A stretch of DNA of 64,000 nucleotides from positions 18,989 to 82,988 of the forward strand of contig DATAFH010000047.1 in assembly GCA_036257565.1 (NCBI GenBank). Direction: 5' to 3'. The translations under genes were made by a program, and so were the position numbers. The notes under the pieces are model-generated. The model worked only from the letters and a program-made list of their open reading frames with translations. It was not told the origin of the DNA and ran no database searches. Shown here in pieces: positions 1 to 7,085 of the stretch. Source of the stretch: DASSUW01 sp036257565. Lineage in GTDB: Bacteria; Actinomycetota; Thermoleophilia; Solirubrobacterales; Solirubrobacteraceae. Each line of letters begins with the position of its first letter. Within the stretch, counting starts at the first letter, position 1.

Positions 1-464
1 ACGACGGCGTGTTCGCCGACAGCGATCTCCTGACGCCTGAGAGCGTGCACGCGCACTTCCGCGTCCGGTGCGACGGGCAGTGGCGCACGCGGCACGTCGA
101 GGTGGCGGTGGTCGAGACCCCTCCGAGGGTGCTGCGGCTCGAGTCCGACGGGGAGGGCCGGTGGGCCGGCCGCCCCGAGCTCGACGGCTGCATCGACGTC
201 GATATCTTTCCCAGCCCGTTCACGAACTCGCTGCCGATCCGCCGTCTCGGCGCAGGCGCGGAGACGACGGCGGCGTGGGTGCAGATCCCCGAGCTGACCG
301 TCGAGCCGCTGCACCAGCGCTACACGCCGCTCGCGAGCGGGGCGCGCTGGCGCTACGAGGCGCTCGGCTCCGGCTTCGTCACCGAGTTCGACGTCGACGA
401 GCACGGCCTGGTGCTCGACTATCCGGACCTGGCACGCCGCCTGCGGCCACACGGCGGTCAGTAA
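1..464 (+). CDS. Putative glycolipid-binding protein (PF06475 type), 5' truncated by the window
   Basis: The reading frame is open to the left edge, so the first GTG at 9 is probably internal and roughly 30 N-terminal residues lie outside. The visible 151 residues carry the conserved blocks of the putative glycolipid-binding family: RWRTRHVEV near residue 26, DGCIDVDIFPSPFTNSLPIRRL around 59-80 (note the DGC-DVD and PFTN-LPIRR cores), QRYTPL and a C-terminal GLVLDYPDLARRL. The family is described by sequence; its members are small cytosolic beta-barrel-like proteins and the exact ligand is not established. The TAA stop at 462-464 overlaps the -10 box proposed for the next gene. Family assignment is good; biochemical function is inferred from the family name only. 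Confidence 0.75.
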   Translation, partial: DGVFADSDLLTPESVHAHFRVRCDGQWRTRHVEVAVVETPPRVLRLESDGEGRWAGRPELDGCIDVDIFPSPFTNSLPIRRLGAGAETTAAWVQIPELTVEPLHQRYTPLASGARWRYEALGSGFVTEFDVDEHGLVLDYPDLARRLRPHGGQ

Positions 465-467
465 CGT
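462..467 (+). promoter_or_regulatory. Candidate -10 box (TAACGT) of the Fpg/Nei gene
   Basis: TAACGT lies 7 nt before the GTG start at 475 and overlaps the upstream stop codon. No ribosome-binding site fits in the gap, so a leaderless transcript is likely. The same geometry recurs at many starts in this window. Confidence 0.4.
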
Positions 468-474
468 CTTCCGA

Positions 475-1335
475 GTGCCAGAGCTGCCCGAGATGGAGAT
501 CGTCGCCCGGCGCCTCAACGAGGTGCTGCCGGGGGAGACGATCGAGTCTGCGCTGACGCCGGGGATCAACGCGCTGAAGACGTTCGACCCGCCGTTCTCC
601 GCGCTGACCGGCGCGACGTCCACGGGCGTGCGGCGGCGGGGCAAGCTGCTGCTGCTCGGCGTCGACACGCCCTCTCACGGCGAGCTGACCGTGTTGCTGC
701 ACCTGATGAGCGCGGGGCGGCTGCAGCTTTACGACAAGCGGGCGTCGCTGCGTGACAAGACGTCGCGCGTGCTGTTGCGGCTGCCGGGCGGAAGGGAGCT
801 GCGGGTGCGCGAGTTCGGCACCCGGCAGCGCGCGTGGGTGAAGCTGCTGGCGGCGTCGGCGCTGGCGGACGAGGAGTCGCTCGTCGACCTGGGGCCGGAG
901 GCCTGGCCCGATCCGCCGGCCGACCTGCGGTCGCTGCTCGACGTCCCGCGGCCGCTGCACACGCTCCTGCGCGACCAGCGCGTGATCACCGGGATCGGGC
1001 GCACGTGGGTCGACGAGATCCTGCACGAGGCGCGGCTGTCGCCCTTCAAGCGCGGCGACGACCTGTCGGAGGACGAGGCCGACGCGCTGCGCGAGGCGAT
1101 GGTCGGCGAGCTCGGACGCGTGCTCGACGTCTACGAGGCCGAGGTCCAGCTCCCGCTCCCGGAGAAGTTCCCGAAGCCCACGCGCGTCCACGCGCATCAG
1201 GGCGAGCCCTGCCCGCGCTGCGAGACGGTGCTGGAGGCGGTCTTCTACGAGGACTACGTGATGACCTACTGCCCGCACTGCCAGACCGAGGACCGCGTGC
1301 TGAAGGACCGCCGGCTCTCGCGGTTGCTCAAATAG
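475..1335 (+). CDS. Fpg/Nei-family DNA glycosylase
   Basis: Base-excision repair glycosylase/AP lyase of the formamidopyrimidine-DNA glycosylase family, 286 aa. The mature N-terminus PELPE supplies the catalytic proline (P2) and E3. Lys57 in RRRGK matches the conserved beta-elimination lysine. A helix-two-turn-helix region occupies about 150-225, and a four-cysteine zinc finger uses C246, C249, C266 and C269. Unlike classical Fpg, the finger lacks the usual RGT/S-F-Y loop with its conserved arginine: the positions before the second Cys pair read EDYVMTY. The chain also continues 17 residues past the last cysteine. This suggests an actinobacterial Fpg-like branch rather than canonical 8-oxoG MutM. 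The GTG start directly before the PELPE motif is certain. Confidence 0.9.
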   Translation: MPELPEMEIVARRLNEVLPGETIESALTPGINALKTFDPPFSALTGATSTGVRRRGKLLLLGVDTPSHGELTVLLHLMSAGRLQLYDKRASLRDKTSRVLLRLPGGRELRVREFGTRQRAWVKLLAASALADEESLVDLGPEAWPDPPADLRSLLDVPRPLHTLLRDQRVITGIGRTWVDEILHEARLSPFKRGDDLSEDEADALREAMVGELGRVLDVYEAEVQLPLPEKFPKPTRVHAHQGEPCPRCETVLEAVFYEDYVMTYCPHCQTEDRVLKDRRLSRLLK

Positions 1336-1473
1336 CCGCGCTGCCGGCGAACGGCAATGCGGTGGCTCTGCGGCCCACCGCGGTGTGCTGCGGGGCGGTT
1401 GTCAACGGCAGACTGCGCTGGGTAGGCAGGGTGGGGGAGCGGCGGCCGTGCGACAAACGGGCCACGGGCCGCC

Positions 1474-1731
1474 GGTTGTACTGGGACGCGACGCAGGACG
1501 CCGTCGTCGCCGAGTGCCGGGCGAGCTGGGTCGACGACGTCGAAGAGAAGAACCGTGTGGGCGCTGTTCCGCGGCGTGCCCGAGCCGCTCGGTGACGACC
1601 CGTACAGGATCTGGCCCGAGGGCCGGTCGGACCCGGACGCCGGCGTGCTGCGGCTGGATCCGTGGCGGCTGCGCGTGGCGAGCCTCGAGACGCTCCTGGG
1701 GCGTACGCCCGTGCTCACGTGGCAGGCTCGC
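1474..1731 (+). pseudogene. Decayed FMN-binding (pyridoxamine-phosphate-oxidase-like) gene fragment
   Basis: The 379 bp between the glycosylase and the EamA gene hold no intact gene, but two adjacent frames look like consecutive parts of a PNPOx-like split-barrel protein. One frame to about 1553 gives LYWDATQDAVVAECRASWVD. After a one-base shift near 1553-1556 the next frame gives WALFRGVPEPLGDDPYRIWP and then LRLDPWRLRV. The PLG-DP--IWP and GVLRLDPWR patterns resemble the C-terminal half of pyridoxamine 5'-phosphate oxidase-related proteins. The N-terminal FMN-binding half is not recognisable, and the 3' end runs into the tail of the convergent transporter gene. I read it as a truncated, frameshifted remnant. 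A sequencing error at the shift would explain only the frame change, not the missing N-terminus. Confidence 0.45.
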
Positions 1732-2554
1732 GATGCAGCGCCACGCCGGCCACGACCAGTGCCACTCCCGCGACCTCGGTCACCGACGGCACCTGGCCGA
1801 GCACGACGATGCCGATCACGGTGGCGGTCGCGGGCAGCAGCGAGACCATCAGCGCGTAGGCGGCCCGGGTGAGGCGCGCCATTGCGAGCTGGTCGCAGAC
1901 ATACGGGATGACCGACGACGAGAGGCCGACACCCGCGCCCGCGAGCAGGGCGACGGGGTCGAGCAGCGCCGGCGCCGCGGCCCACCCCGCCAAGGGCGTG
2001 ACGACCACCATCGCCACGAGCATCGAGAGCGCGAGGCCGTCGATCCCGGCGCCCGCGCCGCCGCGCTGCGCCACCCGGTGCCCGAGCACGATGTAGAGCG
2101 CGAACAGCGCCGCGTTGGCGAACGCGAGCGCGACGCCGAGCGGCTCGCCCTCGAGCCGGACGTCGGTGAGCAGGTACACGCCGGGGATGGCCAGCGCGAG
2201 GGCCGCGAAGTTGCGCGGCGTCCGCGCCCCGATGGCGGCGAGGCCGATGACCGGCAGGAACTCGATCGCCGCCACGGTCCCGAGCGGCAACCGGTCGATC
2301 GCCACGTAGAAGCAGCAGTTCATGACCGCCAGCACCGCGCCCCAGGCGAGCAGCAGCCGGCGGCCGCCGTCGTCGAGCCGCCGCAGCACGCGCCGCGGCC
2401 GTCGCCAGAGCGCGAACACGGCCGCCGCCGCGGCGATCCGCAGCCAGGCGACGCCGAGCACGTCGACGCGCGCGAAGAGGAGCACGGCGAACGCCGGTCC
2501 GAGGTAGTGGAACACGGCGCTGATCGCGAAGTAGGCCTGCGGAGGAATGACCAC
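1715..2554 (-). CDS. EamA/DMT-family transporter, RhtA-like amino-acid exporter
   Basis: Inner-membrane permease of 279 aa with about ten hydrophobic segments arranged as two five-helix EamA repeats (roughly 1-135 and 145-279). The second repeat contains GLSSSVIPYVCDQLAMARLT followed by LMVSLLPATATVIG, the pattern seen in RhtA-type threonine/homoserine exporters. It is divergently transcribed, 56 bp away, from an Lrp/AsnC regulator, the classic arrangement for an amino-acid exporter controlled by its substrate. The GTG at 2554 (VVIPPQAYF) is used as the start. Substrate is inferred from family and neighbour; another small metabolite is possible. Confidence 0.8.
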   Translation of the reverse strand: MVIPPQAYFAISAVFHYLGPAFAVLLFARVDVLGVAWLRIAAAAAVFALWRRPRRVLRRLDDGGRRLLLAWGAVLAVMNCCFYVAIDRLPLGTVAAIEFLPVIGLAAIGARTPRNFAALALAIPGVYLLTDVRLEGEPLGVALAFANAALFALYIVLGHRVAQRGGAGAGIDGLALSMLVAMVVVTPLAGWAAAPALLDPVALLAGAGVGLSSSVIPYVCDQLAMARLTRAAYALMVSLLPATATVIGIVVLGQVPSVTEVAGVALVVAGVALHREPAT

Positions 2555-2597
2555 AGGTTCGCAACGCGATTGCCCCGCGAGAATGGCCGATCACCGG

Positions 2598-2603
2598 TAT
2601 TCT
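2598..2603 (+). promoter_or_regulatory. Candidate -10 box (TATTCT) of the Lrp gene
   Basis: TATTCT ends 7 nt before the ATG at 2611, in the 56-bp region shared with the divergent EamA gene. This is consistent with a leaderless transcript and with autoregulation by Lrp in the same interval (inference). Confidence 0.4.
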
Positions 2604-2610
2604 CTCCCTC

Positions 2611-3108
2611 ATGGCGACGAATCCACGGAAAACTGTGCGCGCGGTCCGACGAATCGAAACTGACCGCGGCGGGGTGGACGAGACGGCTCGTCGGATCCTC
2701 GAAGAGCTCCAGCGCGACGGGCGCGTGTCACTGGCCGAGCTCGGGCGGCGCGTCGGGCTGAGCCCGCCCGCGGTCGCCGAGCGCGTGTCGCGGCTCGAGC
2801 GCGACGGTGTGATCACCGGGTATCACGCGCGGATCGATCCGCGCGCGCTCGGCTACGCGCTCGGCGTCGTCATCCGCGTCCGCCCCGCCCCGCGCGAGAT
2901 CGCGAAGGTGGCCGAGCTCGCGCGGGAGACGCCCGAGGTGGTCGAGTGTCACCGGATCACGGGCGAGGACTGCTTCTTCATGAAGGCCCATGTCCGCGAT
3001 GTCGAGCACCTCGAGGAGGTCATCGACCGGTTCGTCGTCTTCGGCCAGACGACGAGCTCGATCATGCAGTCCTCGCCGGTGCCGGGCCGCGGAATCGACG
3101 TCTCGTGA
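2611..3108 (+). CDS. Lrp/AsnC-family transcriptional regulator
   Basis: DNA-binding regulator of 165 aa. A helix-turn-helix domain starts at about residue 22 (VDETARRILEELQRDGRVSL, recognition helix SPPAVAERVSRLERDG). A RAM/ACT-like ligand domain follows (residues about 75-150: YHARIDPRALGYALGVVIRV and VECHRITGEDCFFMKAHV). About 20 basic residues precede the usual family start; a GTG at the VDE position (about 2674) is an alternative start. It probably controls the divergent EamA exporter in response to an amino acid. Its stop overlaps the GTG of the next gene by 4 bp. Confidence 0.9.
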   Translation: MATNPRKTVRAVRRIETDRGGVDETARRILEELQRDGRVSLAELGRRVGLSPPAVAERVSRLERDGVITGYHARIDPRALGYALGVVIRVRPAPREIAKVAELARETPEVVECHRITGEDCFFMKAHVRDVEHLEEVIDRFVVFGQTTSSIMQSSPVPGRGIDVS

Positions 3109-3398
3109 CGCCGCTGCTGCTCGCTGCCGGCGCCGGCGGGGTCGGGTACCAGCTCATCCAGGTGGCCGGCTCGCTGCTCATCCTCGCCGGCTTCGCGGCT
3201 GCCCAGGCGGGGCGGCTCTCCATCGACAGCCCCCGCTACCTGGTCCTCAACTTCGTCGGCTCGGCGATCCTCGCGGTGCTCGCGCTGATCGACCAGCAGT
3301 GGGGCTTCCTCCTGCTCGAGGGCGTGTGGGCGATCGTGTCGCTGTACGGCCTCGTCCAGCTCGCGCGCGGCCGGCCGCCCACCGCCCCCGGTCACTGA
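3105..3398 (+). CDS. CBU_0592-like small integral membrane protein
   Basis: A 97-aa membrane protein with three hydrophobic segments (about 10-30, 42-62 and 66-84). The pattern YLVLNFVGSAILAVLALID followed by QWGFLLLEGVWAIVSLYGLV matches the CBU_0592 family of small membrane proteins, whose function is not known. The GTG start at 3105 overlaps the Lrp stop codon, so the two genes are translationally coupled. No catalytic residues can be seen. Confidence 0.7.
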   Translation: MTPLLLAAGAGGVGYQLIQVAGSLLILAGFAAAQAGRLSIDSPRYLVLNFVGSAILAVLALIDQQWGFLLLEGVWAIVSLYGLVQLARGRPPTAPGH

Positions 3399-3405
3399 CC
3401 GACCC

Positions 3406-3411
3406 TAACCT
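3406..3411 (+). promoter_or_regulatory. Candidate -10 box (TAACCT) of the flippase-like gene
   Basis: TAACCT lies 7 nt before the GTG at 3419 with no Shine-Dalgarno sequence between, again the leaderless geometry. Confidence 0.35.
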
Positions 3412-3418
3412 TTGTGAG

Positions 3419-4405
3419 GTGCCAATCGCGTCCCTCGGCGACTCGTTCTCGGCGTTCTTCAACGCCGTCGGCGACTTCTTCGACAGCCTGGCCGCGATCC
3501 AGTGGCTGTCGCTGTTCATCGCGCTGGTCGCGTTCGGCATCTACCTGACCCTGCGCGCCCGAGCGTCGTTCAACATCCTGCGCGCCGCGTACCCGCAGGA
3601 GCGCATCCAGTTCCGCTTCATCTGGGGCGCCTACATCGCCGCCTACGGCTTCAACAGCGTCGTGCCCGCCCGTGGTGGCGACGTCATCCGGCTGTTCCTG
3701 ACCAAAACGTCGGTGCCGAACTCGAGCTACCCGGCGATCGCGTCCAGCTTCGCGGTCGAGCTCGTCTACGACCTCTGCATCGCGATCCCGGTACTCGCCT
3801 TCGCGTTCACGCAGGGCGTGTTCCCCAAGCCGCCCGACTTCTCGAAGCTGCCCGCCTTCGACCTCGCGTTCTTCGCCGCCCATCCGCGCTTCACGCTGTT
3901 CGTCCTGACGGTCCTGGGCATCGCCGTGCTCGTCGGCTTCGCGCTGCTGTCCGCGAGGGTGCGCGCGTTCTGGGACCGCGTCCGCCAGGGCCTGACGATC
4001 CTCTTCGACCGCCGCCGCTACTTCCGTGAGGTGTTCGCCGTGCAGTTCGTGGGCTGGCTCTTCCGCTTCACGGCGTTCTTCTTCCTGCTCGAGGCGTTCA
4101 ACGTCGGCGGGTCCGTGCGCAACGTGCTGCTCGTCCTCGGCGTGAACGCGGTGGCCGCGCTCGTCCCCTTCACGCCGGGCGGCGCGGGCGTCCAGCAGGC
4201 GCTGCTGGTCAAGGTGTTCGCCGGTGGCGCGACCGGTGCCACCGTGGCTGCCTACTCGGTCGGCCAGCAGATCGCGATCGCCACGTTCACCTTCGGGATG
4301 GGCTTCGCGGCGCTCGTCTTCATCTTCAAGTTCCGCTCCTTCAAGGAGGTCATCGCGCAGGGGCGCGCGGGCCGCGCGGCGGAGCAGCAGGAGGCGCCGG
4401 CCTAG
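3419..4405 (+). CDS. LPG-synthase-type / AglD-like integral membrane protein (UPF0104)
   Basis: Polytopic membrane protein, 328 aa, with about seven or eight hydrophobic segments and the signature of the lysylphosphatidylglycerol-synthase transmembrane (UPF0104/AglD) family: SVVPARGGDVIRLFL near residue 81 and a late VPFTPGGAGVQQALL near 245. The catalytic aminoacyl-transferase domain of MprF is absent, so this is the membrane domain alone. Such stand-alone proteins are thought to move or modify lipid-linked substrates, but the substrate is unknown. The upstream frame is open well before 3419; I chose the GTG there because of the well-placed -10 box and because the membrane domain starts just after it. 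Confidence 0.8.
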   Translation: MPIASLGDSFSAFFNAVGDFFDSLAAIQWLSLFIALVAFGIYLTLRARASFNILRAAYPQERIQFRFIWGAYIAAYGFNSVVPARGGDVIRLFLTKTSVPNSSYPAIASSFAVELVYDLCIAIPVLAFAFTQGVFPKPPDFSKLPAFDLAFFAAHPRFTLFVLTVLGIAVLVGFALLSARVRAFWDRVRQGLTILFDRRRYFREVFAVQFVGWLFRFTAFFFLLEAFNVGGSVRNVLLVLGVNAVAALVPFTPGGAGVQQALLVKVFAGGATGATVAAYSVGQQIAIATFTFGMGFAALVFIFKFRSFKEVIAQGRAGRAAEQQEAPA

Positions 4406-4408
4406 CCG

Positions 4409-4672
4409 CTAGGAGAGGCCCTGGCGGGCCTCGCGCACCAGCGTCACGGCCTCCGGGAACACCACGGCCATCACGGCGCGGACCTGCTTGGCCTGCTCCT
4501 CGGCGTTGCCCTGCAGGTTCACGCGGTTGATCGCCGCAACCGTCATGTCGACCGCGAGCTTGATGGCGTTGTCGGCCCACGCGAGGCTCTGCGTGGACTG
4601 CATCTGCTCCGCCATGTCCTGCAGCCGCTTCTGGAAATCGGGATCGTTGAAGAAGCTTCCAAAGCCTTCCAT
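4409..4672 (-). CDS. Hypothetical small alpha-helical protein
   Basis: An 87-aa, largely helical, soluble protein starting MEGFGSFFNDPDFQKRLQDM. No domain is recognised. A glutamine-rich stretch follows (AEQMQSTQSLAWADN) and then an amphipathic region. It converges with the preceding membrane protein (3 bp between stops) and lies 10 bp downstream of the CBS-domain gene on the same strand, so the two may be co-transcribed. Coding potential is supported by the clean frame, ATG start and tight packing; no function is proposed. Confidence 0.6.
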   Translation of the reverse strand: MEGFGSFFNDPDFQKRLQDMAEQMQSTQSLAWADNAIKLAVDMTVAAINRVNLQGNAEEQAKQVRAVMAVVFPEAVTLVREARQGLS

Positions 4673-4682
4673 GGCTCTGATG

Positions 4683-5132
4683 CTAACGGTCGCCGCGCTC
4701 GTGGAAGAAGAAGTCGGGCATCACGGCCCGCGTCACACGCGAGGAGAGCTGGCTGGCCAGCTCGGCGTCCCCGGTGCGGGAGGCGAGGTCGTCGAGCGTG
4801 ACGATGCCGGCGAGCCGGTCGCCGTCGACGACCACGAGCCGCCGGATCGCGTGCCGGACCATCAGCTCACCCGCCTGCTCGACGTCCATGCCGCCCTCTG
4901 CGGTGATCACGGGAGTCGAGGCGTGGTCGGCCGCATGGTCGCCGAACTCCCGCCCGTCGGCGATCACCGAGAGCGCGAGGTCGCGATCGGTGACGAAGCC
5001 GACCGGGCGCTGCTCTTCGACCAGCACCACCGACCCGACGTTGCGCTCGCGCATCAGCTCTGCGATCTCGCGCACCGTCCGCTCAGGCGCCGCGGTGACG
5101 ACCGACTCCGTCATGACGTCCCGTATCAGCAC
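4683..5132 (-). CDS. Two-CBS-domain protein
   Basis: A 149-aa cytosolic protein made almost wholly of a Bateman module: CBS1 about 4-58 (VMTESVVTAAPERTVREIA, then GFVTDRDLAL) and CBS2 about 72-122 (GELMVRHAIRRLVVVDGDRL, then GIVTLDDLA). CBS pairs bind adenosine nucleotides (AMP/ATP/SAM) and act as energy-status sensors; no effector domain is attached. It starts at the GTG at 5132, 8 nt downstream of a TAGACT box on the minus strand that directly abuts the -10 of the divergent gene. The target protein is unknown. Confidence 0.85.
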   Translation of the reverse strand: MLIRDVMTESVVTAAPERTVREIAELMRERNVGSVVLVEEQRPVGFVTDRDLALSVIADGREFGDHAADHASTPVITAEGGMDVEQAGELMVRHAIRRLVVVDGDRLAGIVTLDDLASRTGDAELASQLSSRVTRAVMPDFFFHERGDR

Positions 5133-5140
5133 AGCGCGCG

Positions 5141-5150
5141 AGTCTACAAT
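5141..5150. promoter_or_regulatory. Overlapping divergent -10 boxes (TAGACT minus / TACAAT plus)
   Basis: The 25-bp gap between the CBS gene and the small plus-strand gene contains AGTCTACAAT. Read on the minus strand, 5146-5141 is TAGACT, 8 nt before the GTG at 5132. Read on the plus strand, 5145-5150 is TACAAT, 7 nt before the GTG at 5158. The two hexamers share two base pairs, so polymerase cannot occupy both at once. Confidence 0.45.
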
Positions 5151-5157
5151 CGGCGCC

Positions 5158-5370
5158 GTGGCTCAGCGCACCCCCGGCCAGCTCGCCATGCAGCGGCGGC
5201 TCGAGAGCCTGATCCGCGTCGCCGCACCGGCGCTCGACGTCGTGCTCTTCGTCGGCGATCGCATCTCGCGCGTGGCGGGACGCAACCAGATCGACCCCGA
5301 GCCGCCGCGCCGGATCGCCGACCGCGAGACCCGTCCCACGCTCGCCGGACCGCCCGACCGCGCCGTCTAG
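5158..5370 (+). CDS. Hypothetical 70-aa protein
   Basis: Short protein starting MAQRTPGQLAMQRRLESLIR, with one moderately hydrophobic stretch (APALDVVLFVGDRISRVAG) and an Arg/Pro-rich tail. No family is recognised. The GTG start is chosen because it sits 7 nt behind a good TACAAT box; the frame is open further upstream only through the divergent CBS gene. The stop codon overlaps the -10 box (TAGGAT, 5368-5373) of the next gene. Confidence 0.5.
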   Translation: MAQRTPGQLAMQRRLESLIRVAAPALDVVLFVGDRISRVAGRNQIDPEPPRRIADRETRPTLAGPPDRAV

Positions 5371-5383
5371 GATCATCTCCCAC

Positions 5384-6301
5384 GTGGCCGTCGCCACCGA
5401 ACCCGAACAGCAGCTCGCCTGGGAGGCACGCCAGCGGCCTCGCGCCGCCGTCGCGGCGATCGTCGCCGGCTTCCTGACCCTCGCCGGCTACCTGTGGGCG
5501 GGCCTCGGCCTGCGCGACGCGCCCGGCGCCAGCTTCCTCGAGGCGCTCGGCAACGCGGTCGCCCCTGGCCCCATCGGCGAGCAGCCGAGCGTCAAGACGC
5601 CGCTCTTCGAGTACTACCACGAGCACGCGCTGACGATCATCGGCTCCGCCCTGGTGCGTGGCGTGGCGCTGTTCGCCCTCGGCTGGGCGGTGACGTTCCT
5701 GGCCGCGGCCACCCGCGCGCGGCGTCCGGAGTTCCTGCGGCTCGCGGTCTACCTGCCGATCGTCGGCGGTGCGCTGGCCGCGGTCTCCACGTTCGCCGGC
5801 GCCGTGGGCACGACGACGGCGATCTCGAACTTCCTCGACGGGCCGCGCACGGTCGATGCCGCGAGGGAGGTGGGCGGCGGCTCGCTGCTGATCACCGCCG
5901 AGATTCTCGGGCAGATCGGGCCGCTCGTGCTCGTCGCCGGCCTGTTCCTCGTCTCCCTCAACGCGATGCGGGTCGGGCTGCTCACGCGCTTCCTCGGCTT
6001 TCTGGGGATCATCGCCGCGGTCCTCACGATCCTGCCGCTGATGCCGCTGCCTGTGGTGCAGTCGTTCTGGCTCGTCGCCGTCGGGCTGCTGCTCCTCGGT
6101 CTCGTCCCGGGAGGCATGCCGCCCGCCTGGCGCACGGGCAAGCCGGAGCCGTGGCCGGGCAACCAGCAGGCCGCCGCCCGCCGCCAGGCCGCCGCGTCGA
6201 AGAAGCGCCCGGCGAAGGAGCCGGCGCTCGAGCCGGAGCCCGTGCCCGCGGGGCGCGCGCACCCGAGCTCGAAGAAGCGCAAGCGCAAGCGCCGCGGCTA
6301 G
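5384..6301 (+). CDS. Multi-pass membrane protein with Lys/Arg-rich C-terminal tail
   Basis: A 305-aa protein with about six hydrophobic segments (approximately 22-42, 88-108, 122-145, 165-190, 200-222, 226-246). A 60-residue hydrophilic tail very rich in Ala, Pro, Lys and Arg follows and ends KKRKRKRRG. The tail is probably cytosolic and may bind nucleic acid or acidic lipid headgroups (inference). I do not recognise a named family. The GTG start lies 10 nt after a TAGGAT box. No clear operon partner is present downstream; a PadR gene with its own promoter follows after 105 bp. Confidence 0.6.
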   Translation: MAVATEPEQQLAWEARQRPRAAVAAIVAGFLTLAGYLWAGLGLRDAPGASFLEALGNAVAPGPIGEQPSVKTPLFEYYHEHALTIIGSALVRGVALFALGWAVTFLAAATRARRPEFLRLAVYLPIVGGALAAVSTFAGAVGTTTAISNFLDGPRTVDAAREVGGGSLLITAEILGQIGPLVLVAGLFLVSLNAMRVGLLTRFLGFLGIIAAVLTILPLMPLPVVQSFWLVAVGLLLLGLVPGGMPPAWRTGKPEPWPGNQQAAARRQAAASKKRPAKEPALEPEPVPAGRAHPSSKKRKRKRRG

Positions 6302-6392
6302 CGCCGCGCAGCGACACCGGTTCCGTGGCCGGCCGCGTCACGCCATGGCTATGGACCATCTGCAAGCTATGAGACGTAGCTAATCCACACAC

Positions 6393-6398
6393 TATGCT
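6393..6398 (+). promoter_or_regulatory. Candidate -10 box (TATGCT) of the padR gene
   Basis: TATGCT ends 8 nt before the ATG at 6407. The preceding 90 bp is locally AT-richer than its surroundings and contains no gene, as expected for a promoter region. Confidence 0.45.
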
Positions 6399-6406
6399 CT
6401 ACAGCT

Positions 6407-6946
6407 ATGCCGGGCCGCGAGCTGAGCCTGTTCTCCTACGAGATCCTCGGCCTCGTCGGGCGCAACGGGGCGGCGCCGCACGACCTGCTGCAGATGGCGC
6501 GGCGAGGCCGGATGCTCGACTGGGCCGGCGAGAGCCAGTACTACGTCGAGCCCAAGCGCCTCGCCCGCCTCGGCTACCTGAGCGCCCGGAAGGAGCCGGG
6601 CAAGACGCGCGAGCGCACCGTGTACACGCTCACGGACGAGGGCCAGCGGGCGCTCGAGGCGTGGGCGCAGACGCCCGTCCACTTCACGCCGCTCAAGAGC
6701 GAGGCGCTGCTTCGCCTGCTGATAACGGACCTGGTCGGGGAGCGGGCCACCCGCGAAAGCCTGGCCACGCTGCGCGACGACATCGCCGATCTGCTCGAGA
6801 GTCTCGAGACGACCGAGGCGACCGCGGAGAGCCTCCCACACCGGCGCAAGTACCTCCTGCTGGTAACCGCCTTCATGCGCGGCCTCTTCGAGCTCCATCT
6901 CCAACTCGTCGACGACGTCGAGCGAGAGCTCGACGAGCGGACATGA
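6407..6946 (+). CDS. PadR-like transcriptional regulator
   Basis: A 179-aa regulator. The N-terminal winged helix-turn-helix (about 5-85: SYEILGLVGRNGAAPHDLL, then ESQYYVEPKRLARLGYLSAR and the wing ERTVYTLTDEGQRAL) is typical of PadR proteins. The C-terminal half (about 95-175) is an alpha-helical dimerisation/effector domain of the Vir_act_alpha_C kind. PadR proteins repress stress or export genes on ligand binding; the target here is not obvious, because the downstream gene is convergent. Autoregulation through the short upstream region is likely. Confidence 0.8.
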   Translation: MPGRELSLFSYEILGLVGRNGAAPHDLLQMARRGRMLDWAGESQYYVEPKRLARLGYLSARKEPGKTRERTVYTLTDEGQRALEAWAQTPVHFTPLKSEALLRLLITDLVGERATRESLATLRDDIADLLESLETTEATAESLPHRRKYLLLVTAFMRGLFELHLQLVDDVERELDERT

Positions 6947-7085
6947 CGGCAACGGGCGCCGCGCGCGTCCAGGGCGAGCTGCGAGGCGCGTGTGCGCGCC
7001 GCAATGTGGAGGCCCTCGCGCCGTCCCGGACGCCCGGCGGCGGCTACCGCCTGAGGTACGAGTGGCACTACCTGATCACGACGGC

